DNA of 62,636 nucleotides. It comes from Pseudomonadota bacterium. GTDB taxonomy: Bacteria > Pseudomonadota > Alphaproteobacteria > Micropepsales > Micropepsaceae. The notes under the pieces are model-generated. The model had not been told where the DNA came from. It ran no database searches and was given only the letters and a program-made list of their open reading frames with translations. The stretch spans positions 1 through 62,636 of the forward strand of contig JACQDN010000019.1 in the NCBI GenBank assembly GCA_016201105.1. Direction: 5' to 3'. The translations under genes were made by a program, and so were the position numbers. Positions 16,410 through 24,987 of this stretch are shown piece by piece; the stretch's first letter is position 1, and every line of letters begins with the position of its first letter.

Positions 16410-17132
16410 ATGAAAGTCGAGCGGGCGGGTAGCGCTGGCGCTGCGAGGCGCGTGAGCGCCGTCGGGTATACGCGCAAGGCGGAAGCCATTGCGGCTGCGC
16501 CCGCGGTCGAGGCCGTTCCTGCAACCGCCAGCGTGCTTGGCATTCCCGAAGAAGAATTCACGCCGCGCGTGCGCGACGCCATCATGACCTTGATGGGTGA
16601 AGTCGAGAGCCTGCGCCGCGAACTTCAGCAGACCCGTTCGCGTCTCGATGAAGTCGAGAAGAGCGCCGACCGCGATCACCTCCTGCCCATTCTCAACCGC
16701 CGCGCTTTCGTGCGCGAGTTGACGCGCTATATCAGCTTCGCAGCGCGCTATGGCACACCCGCGAGCCTCGTCTATTTCGACCTCGATGGTTTCAAGGCCG
16801 TCAACGACACGCACGGACACGCGGCTGGCGATGCCGTGCTGGGACATTTTGCCGAAATCCTGCTCGGCCATATTCGCGACAGCGATGTGGTCGGCCGCTT
16901 GGGAGGCGATGAATTCGGCGTGATTCTTTCGCATGCCAACAGCAACCAAGCCCACAAGAAGGCGGACGTGCTGGTCGAAACCCTGAAGGGCAGCCCGGCC
17001 CTGTGGCGTGGCCAGAAGATCGCGGTGCATTTCTCTTATGGCGCGTTCGAACTCATGGCCGGCGAGGACGCGGACGGGGCTATCGCGCGCGCCGACGAGG
17101 CGATGTACGCGAACAAGCGCAACGGGCGCTAG
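16410..17132 (+). CDS. diguanylate cyclase (GGDEF domain)
   Basis: 240 residues: a low-complexity N-terminus, a coiled coil at about 60-90 (TLMGEVESLRRELQQTRSRL) and a GGDEF domain. The active-site GGDEF is intact, the allosteric inhibitory site RDSD lies five residues upstream, and the DFDLDGFK-type metal motif appears as YFDLDGFKAVND. It should make cyclic di-GMP from GTP with product inhibition. No transmembrane part. The organisation recalls short coiled-coil cyclases such as Caulobacter DgcB, though orthology is unproven. A perfect CtrA box upstream points to cell-cycle control. Start ATG 16410 rather than TTG 16380. Confidence 0.9.
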   Translation: MKVERAGSAGAARRVSAVGYTRKAEAIAAAPAVEAVPATASVLGIPEEEFTPRVRDAIMTLMGEVESLRRELQQTRSRLDEVEKSADRDHLLPILNRRAFVRELTRYISFAARYGTPASLVYFDLDGFKAVNDTHGHAAGDAVLGHFAEILLGHIRDSDVVGRLGGDEFGVILSHANSNQAHKKADVLVETLKGSPALWRGQKIAVHFSYGAFELMAGEDADGAIARADEAMYANKRNGR

Positions 17133-17133
17133 A

Positions 17134-17178
17134 GCGCAATCGGGTGAAGTGTGAAGCGGTTCACCCGCCAAATTGCGC
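17134..17178. repeat. palindromic element, second copy of the Rieske-gene family
   Basis: GCGCAAT (17134-17140) and ATTGCGC (17172-17178) form the ends, GGGTGAA/TTCACCC pairs inside, and the core GAAGTGTGAAGCGGTTCACC is shared with the copy at 10734-10777. It starts 2 bases after the GGDEF stop codon. Confidence 0.75.
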
Positions 17179-17192
17179 GACAATCGAAGAAT

Positions 17193-17234
17193 CTAGAGCA
17201 TGATCTGATTTAAAGTCATCAGATCTTGCTCTAG
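17193..17234. repeat. 17-bp-arm palindrome overlapping the DUF465 stop codon
   Basis: CTAGAGCATGATCTGAT (17193-17209) and ATCAGATCTTGCTCTAG (17218-17234) are complementary at 16 of 17 positions with an 8-base loop. The TAG of the minus-strand DUF465 gene is inside the right arm. The GAGCATGATC motif is typical of widespread alphaproteobacterial palindromes. It may double as a terminator for the convergent genes. Confidence 0.75.
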
Positions 17235-17437
17235 GCGATAATATCGGGCAGCAGCGCGTCTTCGATGCGCGTCATTTGGTCTTTCAACTGCAGTTTGCGC
17301 TTTTTCAGCCGCGTCAATTGCAACTGATCGCTGGTGCCGGATTCGATCATCGCCGCGATAGCCGCATCGAGATCGCGATGTTCCTGAACAAGCTCGGCGA
17401 GCTTGGCGCGCAGCGCCTGCTCTTCGGCCTCGGTCAT
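17231..17437 (-). CDS. DUF465 (YdcH-like) small coiled-coil protein
   Basis: 68 residues, almost wholly helical and charged: MTEAEEQALRAKLAELVQEH, then DLDAAIAAM and the family signature RLKKRKLQLKDQMTRIED. DUF465/YdcH proteins are small helical hairpins of unknown function. It begins 21 bases after ubiX, so it is probably on the ubiX transcript. A second DUF465 gene lies on the other side of ubiX at 18201. Confidence 0.88.
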   Translation of the reverse strand: MTEAEEQALRAKLAELVQEHRDLDAAIAAMIESGTSDQLQLTRLKKRKLQLKDQMTRIEDALLPDIIA

Positions 17438-17458
17438 CGCCCGCTCACACTTCTTGGC

Positions 17459-18100
17459 CTACGTCTTCTTCGCGCGCGTGTTGCGGCGGCCTTTGGCGAG
17501 ATCCTCGCCCCATCGCTTCACGAGAGGCCAATCATAGCCCAGAAGATCGAGCGCGCGTCCCACCATCTGGTCGACATGGTCGGAAATCGCCTGCGGCTCG
17601 GCGTAGAAGGCCGGCATTGGCGGCAGGATGATGGCGCCCATTTCCGCAAGTTGCGCGAGCGAGCGCAGATGGCCCAGATGCAGCGGCGATTCCCGCACCA
17701 TGAGAATCAGGGGGCGACGTTCTTTCAGCGTCACGTCGGCGGCGCGGGTGAGAAGGTTGGTCGTCACGCCGGTGGCGATTTCCGACCAGGTGCGCACCGA
17801 GGCCGGCGCCACGATCATGCCGGCTGTCTTGAACGAGCCCGACGCAATGGGGGCGGCGATGTCTTCCACCGCGTAAGCCTTGTCGGCTTTGCCCGCGACG
17901 TCGCGTGGTTTGAGCTTGGTCTCGTAACCGATCGTCATCTCGCCGGGCCTGGTGATGACCAGATGCGACTCGATTCCAAGCTCCGGCAGCGCCTCCAAAA
18001 GACGGATGCCGTAAGCAACCCCGGACGCCCCGCTGATGCCCACCACGAGCCGGGTTTTGGCTCGATTTTTTCCGGGGTTTTCCTGAAGTTTCGCCGCCAT
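17459..18100 (-). CDS. ubiX: flavin prenyltransferase UbiX
   Basis: 213 residues. UbiX joins dimethylallyl phosphate to FMN to make prenylated FMN, the cofactor of the UbiD decarboxylase in ubiquinone synthesis. The N-terminal flavin-binding motif VVGISGASGVAYGIRLLEAL, the central VAPASVRTWSEIATGVTTNL, and RPLILMVRESPLHLGHL are all intact. About 17 extra residues precede the fold. With the COQ9 gene at 13.8 kb it is the second ubiquinone-related gene nearby. Confidence 0.94.
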   Translation of the reverse strand: MAAKLQENPGKNRAKTRLVVGISGASGVAYGIRLLEALPELGIESHLVITRPGEMTIGYETKLKPRDVAGKADKAYAVEDIAAPIASGSFKTAGMIVAPASVRTWSEIATGVTTNLLTRAADVTLKERRPLILMVRESPLHLGHLRSLAQLAEMGAIILPPMPAFYAEPQAISDHVDQMVGRALDLLGYDWPLVKRWGEDLAKGRRNTRAKKT

Positions 18101-18200
18101 GCCTGTCGTTTACAGGGCTTAAGGCATAAGGGCCAGTGGGCCGTGACAGCGCGCCCGGTTGGTGTTCTAATTCTTTCACCTTCAAAGAAGAGGTGCGTGA

Positions 18201-18374
18201 ATGGCACTGCAAGGGCATATCCAGGAGCTCTCCGAAAAACATCAAAAACTGGAAGAAATGATAGAGGCGGAAATGATCCATCCCGATTGGGATGAAATCC
18301 GGGTCGCCGCCCTCAAAAAAGAAAAACTCCGAATAAAAGACGAACTCGAACGGCTGCGAACCAGCGTTCACTAA
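18201..18374 (+). CDS. second DUF465 (YdcH-like) small protein
   Basis: 57 residues: MALQGHIQELSEKHQKLEEM, an acidic middle with HPDWDEIRV, then ALKKEKLRIKDELERLR. This is the DUF465 signature LKK.KL.LKDEL..L. The ribosome site AGAAGAGG precedes ATG 18201. It is divergent from ubiX and therefore sits across from its paralogue at 17231, giving a DUF465-ubiX-DUF465 arrangement. Function unknown. Confidence 0.85.
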   Translation: MALQGHIQELSEKHQKLEEMIEAEMIHPDWDEIRVAALKKEKLRIKDELERLRTSVH

Positions 18375-18382
18375 TTCCCCGC

Positions 18383-18428
18383 CCCGCGCCTTTTCGCTCC
18401 GTAAGCAACGGAGACGCGGGTGTTTTGT
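18383..18428 (+). terminator. intrinsic terminator after the second DUF465 gene
   Basis: CTCCGT (18397-18402) pairs with ACGGAG (18408-18413) around AAGCA, enclosed by CCCGCG (18383-18388) and CGCGGG (18415-18420), and followed by TGTTTTGT. Confidence 0.7.
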
Positions 18429-18446
18429 GCCCAACCCTCAACTCGG

Positions 18447-19697
18447 TTATTCAGCCGGACTCAAGGCGCGGCGCGGATTGACGTATGCGAAAACCAGCGC
18501 TGCGGCGACGACGCAGAGGCTGGCGGTCAGGAAGGCCGCACCGGGAAAATAGACGGGCGCCGAAGGACTGGTGAAGTATCCGAAGATCTGGGTCAGCAAA
18601 GGCGGCGCCGCGATTGAGGTCAGTCCGCCGATGCAGGCTAGCGCGCCCTGCAGTTCACCCTGCTCGGTGGGCCCCACCATCTTCGACATGATTGCGTTGA
18701 GCGCCGGCATCGCAAAGCCCATCAGCGAGAACGGCAGCATCCAGGCGAAGATCATCCAGCCTTGCGTCGAAAACGCGTAGCCCGCGAACGCGACGGCGCC
18801 GAAAGTGAGCCCGAAATAGACCGCCGCGGCTTCGCCGATCCGCGGAATGACGAGACGGATGAGAAAACTGTAGACCACCGCCATCATCGCGCCGACCGCC
18901 ATCAGCGAATAACCCACCATCTGCGAATCCCAGTGGAATTTGAGCATCGTGTAGAACGTGAACACGGCGGGGTTCGCATCATGCGCCAACCTCATGAAGA
19001 TAGTGACCGCGCATAGCCCCAGGATCATGGGAAAGCGGCTCATCGCGTGTAGCGCACCGATAGGATTGGCGCGCCGCCAATCGAATTTGCGCCGGTTCTC
19101 CTTGGCGAGAGACTCTTTCAGAACGAACACACCGAACAGCGCGTTCAAAAGCGCCAGGCCCGCCGAAACGAAGAAGGGCAGGCGCGGGCCGAATTGCCCG
19201 AGCTGTCCGCCGATCGCAGGCCCGACGATGAAGCCCAGGCTGAAGGCCGCGCCGGTCAAGCCGAAGTTCGCCGCGCGTTTTTCCGGCGGCGAAACGTCGG
19301 CAATATACGCGTTGACCGTCGTATACGACGCGCCCGCGATGCCGGAGAGAAAGCGCCCGATGAAGAGCCATGCGATGGTGGGCGCAAGGCCGGTGATCAG
19401 ATAGTCCACACCCAATGCCAACAGCGAAGCGATCAGCACGGGGCGGCGGCCGAAGCGGTCGCTCAAATTTCCGATCAGCGGCGCGCAGAGAAACTGCATC
19501 AAGGCGAAGACGAAGAACAGCCAGCCTCCCCAGCGCGCCGCTTCGCTCATCGCGAGATCTCGCGGCAGGCCGTGGCCGATCAACTGGCTGATGATCTGCG
19601 GCGCGACCGGGATGATCATGCCGAGCCCGATCGTGTCCACGAACATGGTGATAAAGATGAAGGCGAGCGCGAGCCGGCTCGATTGCTTCTTGCTCAT
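18447..19697 (-). CDS. MFS transporter, TCR/Tet-like drug:H+ antiporter family
   Basis: 416 residues with twelve predicted spans. Signature features: motif A GNLSDRFGRRPVLIASLL between TM2 and TM3, motif C-like GFIVGPAIGGQLG in TM5, and an N-terminal VDTIGLGMIIPVAPQII typical of the TetA-like group. Such proteins export small drugs by proton antiport; the natural substrate here cannot be deduced. No tetR-type regulator is adjacent. The gene is monocistronic, facing away from the low-GC lipoprotein gene. Confidence 0.87.
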   Translation of the reverse strand: MSKKQSSRLALAFIFITMFVDTIGLGMIIPVAPQIISQLIGHGLPRDLAMSEAARWGGWLFFVFALMQFLCAPLIGNLSDRFGRRPVLIASLLALGVDYLITGLAPTIAWLFIGRFLSGIAGASYTTVNAYIADVSPPEKRAANFGLTGAAFSLGFIVGPAIGGQLGQFGPRLPFFVSAGLALLNALFGVFVLKESLAKENRRKFDWRRANPIGALHAMSRFPMILGLCAVTIFMRLAHDANPAVFTFYTMLKFHWDSQMVGYSLMAVGAMMAVVYSFLIRLVIPRIGEAAAVYFGLTFGAVAFAGYAFSTQGWMIFAWMLPFSLMGFAMPALNAIMSKMVGPTEQGELQGALACIGGLTSIAAPPLLTQIFGYFTSPSAPVYFPGAAFLTASLCVVAAALVFAYVNPRRALSPAE

Positions 19698-19898
19698 ATG
19701 CAGACCTCTACCAACCAGCTCTATCTAGTCAATCTAACAGAGCACTTCGGGGCGTCTTGAAAAAAATCCGATAGACCGTGAAAAAAGAAACGGAATTGTG
19801 CCCCCTCGAGATCAAATGCTAACCACATGGGGACCACAATGCGCCGTTAGACCTGATTGCGGTTTAGTGTCGTCGCGTTCATGCCATGGAGAGAACCC

Positions 19899-20945
19899 GT
19901 GTATCGCGTCCCGGTTCTTATCGTCGCGATTGCCTTGACGCTCTCCGCTTGTGACTCAAGTCCAAACTTGACACCACGCGATGTTGCGGAAATTGCACGG
20001 CACAAGGAATATGGCTCTGCAAAGGTGGCGTTTGAGTCGCCACAATTGGTCGAGCTGGCACAAGCTGCCTGTTTTGGCGAGGCATCTCACGTCGCAAATC
20101 TAATCCGGCGAGGGGTCAACCCCAATAGTGAAGGCGCTCTCTGGAATGAAGGTGGGACAGCCAATCTCGTGACACCCCTAATATGGGCCATCGATTGCAG
20201 GAGCGCGGATGGGATTGAAGCGCTACTTAGAGCTGGCGCGAAACCAAACTATAGGCCGCCTTACAGCACGGATGGGAGAACACCAGTGCACATTGCAGCC
20301 GGTCTCGAAAGTACTGCCCCCCTTCAGGTGTTGATTCGATATCGAGGTGACCCGAATTCCGGAACTTGGAACTCGCCTTCTTGGGCTCTTCAAGCCGCGT
20401 TCGATTTAGGGGCGAAGGTGGGCGATTGGAGAAACTACTACTTTCTCCTCAACTCTGGCGCTGACATCAATCGGGAATACGGTGACGAAACGATTGCTTT
20501 GCATGCTGTCATTCGAGGGAGGTTCGACAAATCGGCCTACTATGACAAGGTTCTCGAACTACTGAAGCGCGGATACAGCCACGATCTCACAGACCTCGCC
20601 AGCTCAATGAATATCAGTTGGATCTGCGGTACGACTGTCTCTTTGAGTGTCGAGCAACAAAAGGCCAAGGATGATGTAATTCTTGTGCTGAAGGGGCGGG
20701 GGGTCAAATTTCCTGTCCCGCCACCCGTAGAAAGAACATCTGGGACCGTCACTCTTGAAACGGATAGCTCGCTTTCTGTGTGGTGGCACGGTGGGCATTC
20801 GACCTGCGGTAAGGCTGTCCCGATCAAATTTCAAATAGTCAAACCGACTGACCCTAGCTACAAAGTCATCCTGAAGCGCGTGGGGGGGCTCAAGAGATAC
20901 CAAACAAAAGACATATTGAGACAAGCCAATGATCCCCTGCGCTGA
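19899..20945 (+). CDS. lipoprotein with ankyrin-like repeats, lower GC than surroundings
   Basis: 348 residues from GTG 19899, chosen because GGAGAGAA lies just upstream and it gives a clean lipoprotein signal, MYRVPVLIVAIALTLSAC (lipobox LSAC). TTG 19857 and ATG 19881 are in-frame alternatives. Residues about 60-200 contain ankyrin-like units (AACFGEASHVANLIRRGVNP, GIEALLRAGAKPNY, TPVHIAAGLE, YFLLNSGADINREYG). The C-terminal ~80 residues have no family that I recognise. Base composition is visibly closer to 50% GC than its neighbours, a sign of transfer. Ankyrin lipoproteins can act as immunity or scaffold proteins, but nothing here shows that. Confidence 0.8.
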   Translation: MYRVPVLIVAIALTLSACDSSPNLTPRDVAEIARHKEYGSAKVAFESPQLVELAQAACFGEASHVANLIRRGVNPNSEGALWNEGGTANLVTPLIWAIDCRSADGIEALLRAGAKPNYRPPYSTDGRTPVHIAAGLESTAPLQVLIRYRGDPNSGTWNSPSWALQAAFDLGAKVGDWRNYYFLLNSGADINREYGDETIALHAVIRGRFDKSAYYDKVLELLKRGYSHDLTDLASSMNISWICGTTVSLSVEQQKAKDDVILVLKGRGVKFPVPPPVERTSGTVTLETDSSLSVWWHGGHSTCGKAVPIKFQIVKPTDPSYKVILKRVGGLKRYQTKDILRQANDPLR

Positions 20946-20950
20946 ATTGG

Positions 20951-22822
20951 TTATGCAACATCTCTAGCCACGTCCCGCAGCTTGAACTTCTGCATCTTGC
21001 CGGTCGAGGTTTTGGGAATCTCGCGGAAGACGACGTGGCGTGGGCATTTGTAGTGCGCCAGGTTCTCGCGGCAATAGGCGATGAGGTCCTGCGGCGTGAC
21101 GTTGTCGTAGCCCTGCTTCTTCTCCACGAAGGCACAAGGCGTCTCGCCCCATCTCTCGTCGGGCCGCGCCACCACAGCGGCGAACATCACGGCGGGATGC
21201 TTGAGCAGTGTGTCTTCCACCTCGATGGAGGAAATGTTTTCACCGCCGGAGATGATGATGTCCTTGGAGCGGTCCTTGAGCTGCACATAGCCGTCGGGAT
21301 GCATGACGCCGAGATCGCCGGAATGGAACCAGCCGCCTTCGAAGGCTTCCTTCGTGGCATTGGGGTTCTTCAGATACCCCTTCATCACGATGGAACCGCG
21401 GAACATCACTTCGCCCAGCGTCTCGCCGTCGGCGGGCACCGGCTCCATGGTCTCCGGATCCATCACCGTCAGCCCGTCGAGTGCGTGATAGCGCACGCCC
21501 TGACGCGCTTTCTTCGCCGCGCGTTCGTCGCGATCGAGGCTATCCCAGGTCGATTTCCACTCGTTCACGACGGCGGGGCCGTAGGTTTCGGTCAGGCCGT
21601 AGACATGGGTGACGTTGAAACCGGCATCGGCCATGCCGGCGAGCACGGACTCCGGCGGCGGCGCGGCCGCTGTGATGAATTCCACGCGATGGGGCAGATC
21701 GCGGCGTTCTTCGGGAAGTGCGTTGATGATCGTCGACATCACGATCGGCGCCCCGCACATATGGGTGACCTTGTGTTCGGCGATGGCATCGAAGACCGCC
21801 TTCGCGCGCACCCAGCGCAGGCAGACATGGGTGCCCGCGACGACCGACAGCGACCAGGGGAAGCACCAGCCGTTGCAGTGAAACATCGGCAGCGTCCACA
21901 GATACACAGGATGGCGCGGCATGTTGGCGGCAAGGATGTTGCCGTAGCCCATCAGGGCTGCGCCGCGATGATGAAACACGACGCCCTTGGGATTGCCGGT
22001 CGTTCCCGAGGTGTAGTTCAGCGAGACCGCGTCCCATTCGTCGTCAGGCAGGCGCCAGACATAGTCGGGGTCGCCGGAAGCAAGGAATTCTTCGTATTCG
22101 ATTCCGCCCAGTTTCTCGCCGGTCTGGGGAAATTCGGGATCGTCATAGTCGATGACGAACGGCTTCACCTTGGCGAGCTTCAAGGTCTCCTTGATGACGC
22201 TGGAAAATTCGCGATCGGTGATAAGCACTTTGGCCTCGCCATGATCGAGGATGAAGGCGAGCGCGGCGGCATCCAGGCGCGTGTTGAGCGTGTTGAGTAC
22301 GCCGCCCGTCATCGGCACACCGTAATGGGCTTCCAGCATCGGCGGCGTATTGGCCAGCATCACCGCCACCGTGTCGCCCTTCTTGATGCCGCGTTTGGAA
22401 AGCGCGGAGGCCAGTTTCTTCGCGCGGGTGAAAAAGACAGCATAGTCGTACGACATCTTGCCGTGCACGACGGCCGTGCGGTCGGGAAACACTTTGGCGG
22501 CACGTTCGAGATAGGTGAGCGGCGTCAGCGGCTGATAGTTGGCGGGGTTACGGTCGAGATCGGCGTCATAGGGATGGCGCGCGAGCACCGGCTTGATGCG
22601 CTGAACCAGGCGAAGGGTTGCGGCGCCGGCGCGGCGCGCCAAGGGTTTCCGTAGCCGCCGGGCGACAGAGACCTTGGCCGCGACTTTTACGGGCCGCTTG
22701 GCTCTGAGCGCCGGCTTCTTGGGCGCAGTTTTTTTTGCCGATGGCTTTTTGGGAGCTGCGCGCGGCCTTGCCGTCTTCTTTGTCGTGGAAGATTTTTTTG
22801 CCGACCTGGACTTCTTCGCCAT
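20951..22822 (-). CDS. AMP-forming acyl-CoA synthetase with lysine-rich N-terminal tail
   Basis: 623 residues. Residues 1 to about 67 are a histone-H1-like K/A/P/R tail (AKKSRSAKKSSTTKK, PKKPSAKKTAPKKP, LRKPLARRAG). From about 85 onward it is an ordinary ANL-family medium/long-chain acyl-CoA synthetase: P-loop NYTSGTTGNPKGVV, the YGLTETYGP motif, GWFHSGDLGVMHPDGYV, DRSKDIIISGGENISS and the C-terminal catalytic lysine in KTSTGKMQKFKLR. It activates a carboxylic acid to acyl-AMP and then acyl-CoA. ATG 22822 has AAAGG upstream. The tail is unusual for this family and could bind nucleic acid or membranes. Convergent with the lipoprotein gene, 5 bases apart. Confidence 0.92.
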   Translation of the reverse strand: MAKKSRSAKKSSTTKKTARPRAAPKKPSAKKTAPKKPALRAKRPVKVAAKVSVARRLRKPLARRAGAATLRLVQRIKPVLARHPYDADLDRNPANYQPLTPLTYLERAAKVFPDRTAVVHGKMSYDYAVFFTRAKKLASALSKRGIKKGDTVAVMLANTPPMLEAHYGVPMTGGVLNTLNTRLDAAALAFILDHGEAKVLITDREFSSVIKETLKLAKVKPFVIDYDDPEFPQTGEKLGGIEYEEFLASGDPDYVWRLPDDEWDAVSLNYTSGTTGNPKGVVFHHRGAALMGYGNILAANMPRHPVYLWTLPMFHCNGWCFPWSLSVVAGTHVCLRWVRAKAVFDAIAEHKVTHMCGAPIVMSTIINALPEERRDLPHRVEFITAAAPPPESVLAGMADAGFNVTHVYGLTETYGPAVVNEWKSTWDSLDRDERAAKKARQGVRYHALDGLTVMDPETMEPVPADGETLGEVMFRGSIVMKGYLKNPNATKEAFEGGWFHSGDLGVMHPDGYVQLKDRSKDIIISGGENISSIEVEDTLLKHPAVMFAAVVARPDERWGETPCAFVEKKQGYDNVTPQDLIAYCRENLAHYKCPRHVVFREIPKTSTGKMQKFKLRDVARDVA

Positions 22823-22962
22823 CACCCAGCCTTTTTGCCAATACAAGAAGGCGGAAAGCTAGTTAAAGCCCATGCGGCCAGCAAGCGTGAGGCTCGGGCG
22901 CATTCCGCCATGGACTGCCGCCAGTGTGGTTGCTAGAAGGCGCCTCCTACGTGGGAGCAGGA

Positions 22963-23580
22963 ATGTCGGAAGGTGCGCAGGCGCGCGCGGGGTGGAATCC
23001 CATCCGCGGCCTTTATCGCTGGGTCATGCGTTTTGCCGAAGGCCGCCACGCCTGGCGGGCCATGGCGGTATTCGCCTTCGCGGAAGCTTCGTTCTTTCCC
23101 GTCCCCCCCGATCTTCTGCTGATTCCCATGGCGCTGGCGGACCGCAAACGCGCGCTCCTGCTTGCGGCCTGGGCGACGTTCTGGTCGGTCACCGGCGGCG
23201 TGTTCGGCTATATGCTGGGTTCGCTGCTCTATGAATCACTCGGCAAGTGGCTCATCGCCGTTTACGGGATGGGCGGCGACGTCGAGAGCTTCAGCGCCAC
23301 CTACAAGCACTACGCCTATTTTATTCTGGCGCAGGGTTTCACACCGATCCCCTACAAGCTCGTGGCCATCTCGGCGGGTTTCGCCCATATCAGCCTTCCG
23401 CTCTTCATTCTCTACTCCGCCATCACGCGCGGCGCCCGCTTTACGCTGGTGGCGGGCGCACTCTATCTGTTCGGCGATCCGGTACGGGTCTTCATCGAGA
23501 AGTGGCTGGAGCTGCTGCTCGTCGTCGTGCTGGTGCTGGTGATTGTTGGCGTCGTCGCCGTCAAATATCTGTTCGCCTGA
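22963..23580 (+). CDS. YqaA/DedA-like membrane protein
   Basis: 205 residues, with an amphipathic N-terminal part and about five hydrophobic segments. FAEASFFPVPPDLLLIPMALA and the later QGFTPIPYKLVAISAGFAHI match the YqaA branch of the DedA/SNARE-associated (VTT) family, which carries F.P.P-type re-entrant loops. These proteins are thought to move lipids or support membrane homeostasis; the specific role is unknown. ATG 22963 has GGGAGCAGGA in front; an upstream in-frame start at 22924 has no ribosome site. Confidence 0.85.
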   Translation: MSEGAQARAGWNPIRGLYRWVMRFAEGRHAWRAMAVFAFAEASFFPVPPDLLLIPMALADRKRALLLAAWATFWSVTGGVFGYMLGSLLYESLGKWLIAVYGMGGDVESFSATYKHYAYFILAQGFTPIPYKLVAISAGFAHISLPLFILYSAITRGARFTLVAGALYLFGDPVRVFIEKWLELLLVVVLVLVIVGVVAVKYLFA

Positions 23581-23700
23581 ACTGCGACCGCGCTTTGTAC
23601 GAGCTGACCGTGGCAGCAACGTGGCGCGCGTGTGTCCTGATTTCGAATTCGCGCGCATGGCTGGCCTGCTTTGACTTGGACGCCAAGCAGGACTAGCTCC

Positions 23701-24987
23701 ATGCTTCAAGCGCGGAGCGGGCGCCAAGCGTCAATGAAACAGCAACTCTCTTCGGTCGCGGCGATCCTGTTGTCGGTGATCATCTTCCTGGTCGGCAACG
23801 GGCTGATAGGCCTGCTGCTGCCGGTGCGCGCGCATCTGGAAGGTTTCAGCGACCTCTCCATCGGCCTCATCAGTTCGGCTTATTTCGTGGGCTTCGTGGC
23901 AGGTTGTTTCGGGGGCCCGCATCTTCTCGCCCGTATCGGCCACAGCCGCACCTTCGCGGTCGGCGCCGGCCTCGCGGCGGCAACGACACTCCTGCAGGCG
24001 CTGTGGGTGAGCGAATTGGCCTGGATCGGACTGCGCGGGCTCTTCGGTTTCGCCGCGGCTTGCCTTTTCATGGCGATCGAAAGCTGGCTCAACGATCGTG
24101 CCACCAATGAAACCCGTGGCCGAATCTTCGCGGCTTACCTCACGGTGAATTTCACGGGCCTCATCGTCGGGCAGTGGCTGATCACGGTGGGACGCGCCTC
24201 CAGCACCACGCTCTTCATCGTGGCTGCGGTCTTCTATGCGCTCTGCATGATACCGGTGGCGCTCTCCCTCACCCCGCAGCCCAAGACGACCGACGTGCCG
24301 GTGCTGCGCCCGTTGCAGCTCTATCAATTGTCGCCCGTCGGGGTGGCGGGCTGCATCGGCGTCGGACTTTCCAATTCGGCGATTTGGACCTTCGCGCCGA
24401 TCTATGCCCAGGACCTCGGCATGAACAAAACCATGATCGCCACCTTCATGGTGATCTTCACGATCGGCGGCGCCTTGGTGCAGCTCCCTCTGGGCCGTCT
24501 CTCCGATCATATGGATCGGCGCTATATCATTGCCGGCATCTGTATCGCGTCGGCCGCACTCGGCGTGCTGTTTTTCTTATTCGGCGGCTCGAGCAAGGGG
24601 ACCGCGCTCATCTTTATCGCGATCTTCGGAATGGGCGCGTTGCCGCTGTACGGCATGAGCGTGGCGCATGCGAACGACCGCTTGCCGCGCGAATTGTTCG
24701 TCGAAGCCTCCGCAACCCTGCTTCTCATCAATGCTACGGCGTCGGCAATCGGTCCGGTGATTGCGGCGCTGGTTACGGCGCGCGCTGGTATGGCCTCGAT
24801 GTTCCTCTACACCGCAAGCATTCACACTCTGCTGCTTGGCTTCGTGATCTATCGCCTCAGCGTATCGGCCGCGCCGGCGGAAGAAACCCGCGACGTGTTC
24901 GAGCCCATGCCGCAGACGGCGTCACCGGTTGCGTTGGAGCTCGATCCGCGCGGGCCCGAGCACGAAAGTGTTCAAACGGCGGCCTGA
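23701..24987 (+). CDS. MFS transporter, YcaD-like
   Basis: 428 residues with twelve predicted spans and a soluble C-terminal tail (from about 395). It has a loose motif A (LGRLSDHMDRRYII between TM8 and TM9) and GFAAACLFMAIESWLNDRA in TM4, a sequence typical of the YcaD-type MFS group. Substrate unknown. ATG 23701 has AGGA 8 bases upstream; ATG 23734 is an equally possible start that begins right at the first helix. Its last 16 bases overlap the convergent gene at 24972. Confidence 0.85.
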   Translation: MLQARSGRQASMKQQLSSVAAILLSVIIFLVGNGLIGLLLPVRAHLEGFSDLSIGLISSAYFVGFVAGCFGGPHLLARIGHSRTFAVGAGLAAATTLLQALWVSELAWIGLRGLFGFAAACLFMAIESWLNDRATNETRGRIFAAYLTVNFTGLIVGQWLITVGRASSTTLFIVAAVFYALCMIPVALSLTPQPKTTDVPVLRPLQLYQLSPVGVAGCIGVGLSNSAIWTFAPIYAQDLGMNKTMIATFMVIFTIGGALVQLPLGRLSDHMDRRYIIAGICIASAALGVLFFLFGGSSKGTALIFIAIFGMGALPLYGMSVAHANDRLPRELFVEASATLLLINATASAIGPVIAALVTARAGMASMFLYTASIHTLLLGFVIYRLSVSAAPAEETRDVFEPMPQTASPVALELDPRGPEHESVQTAA

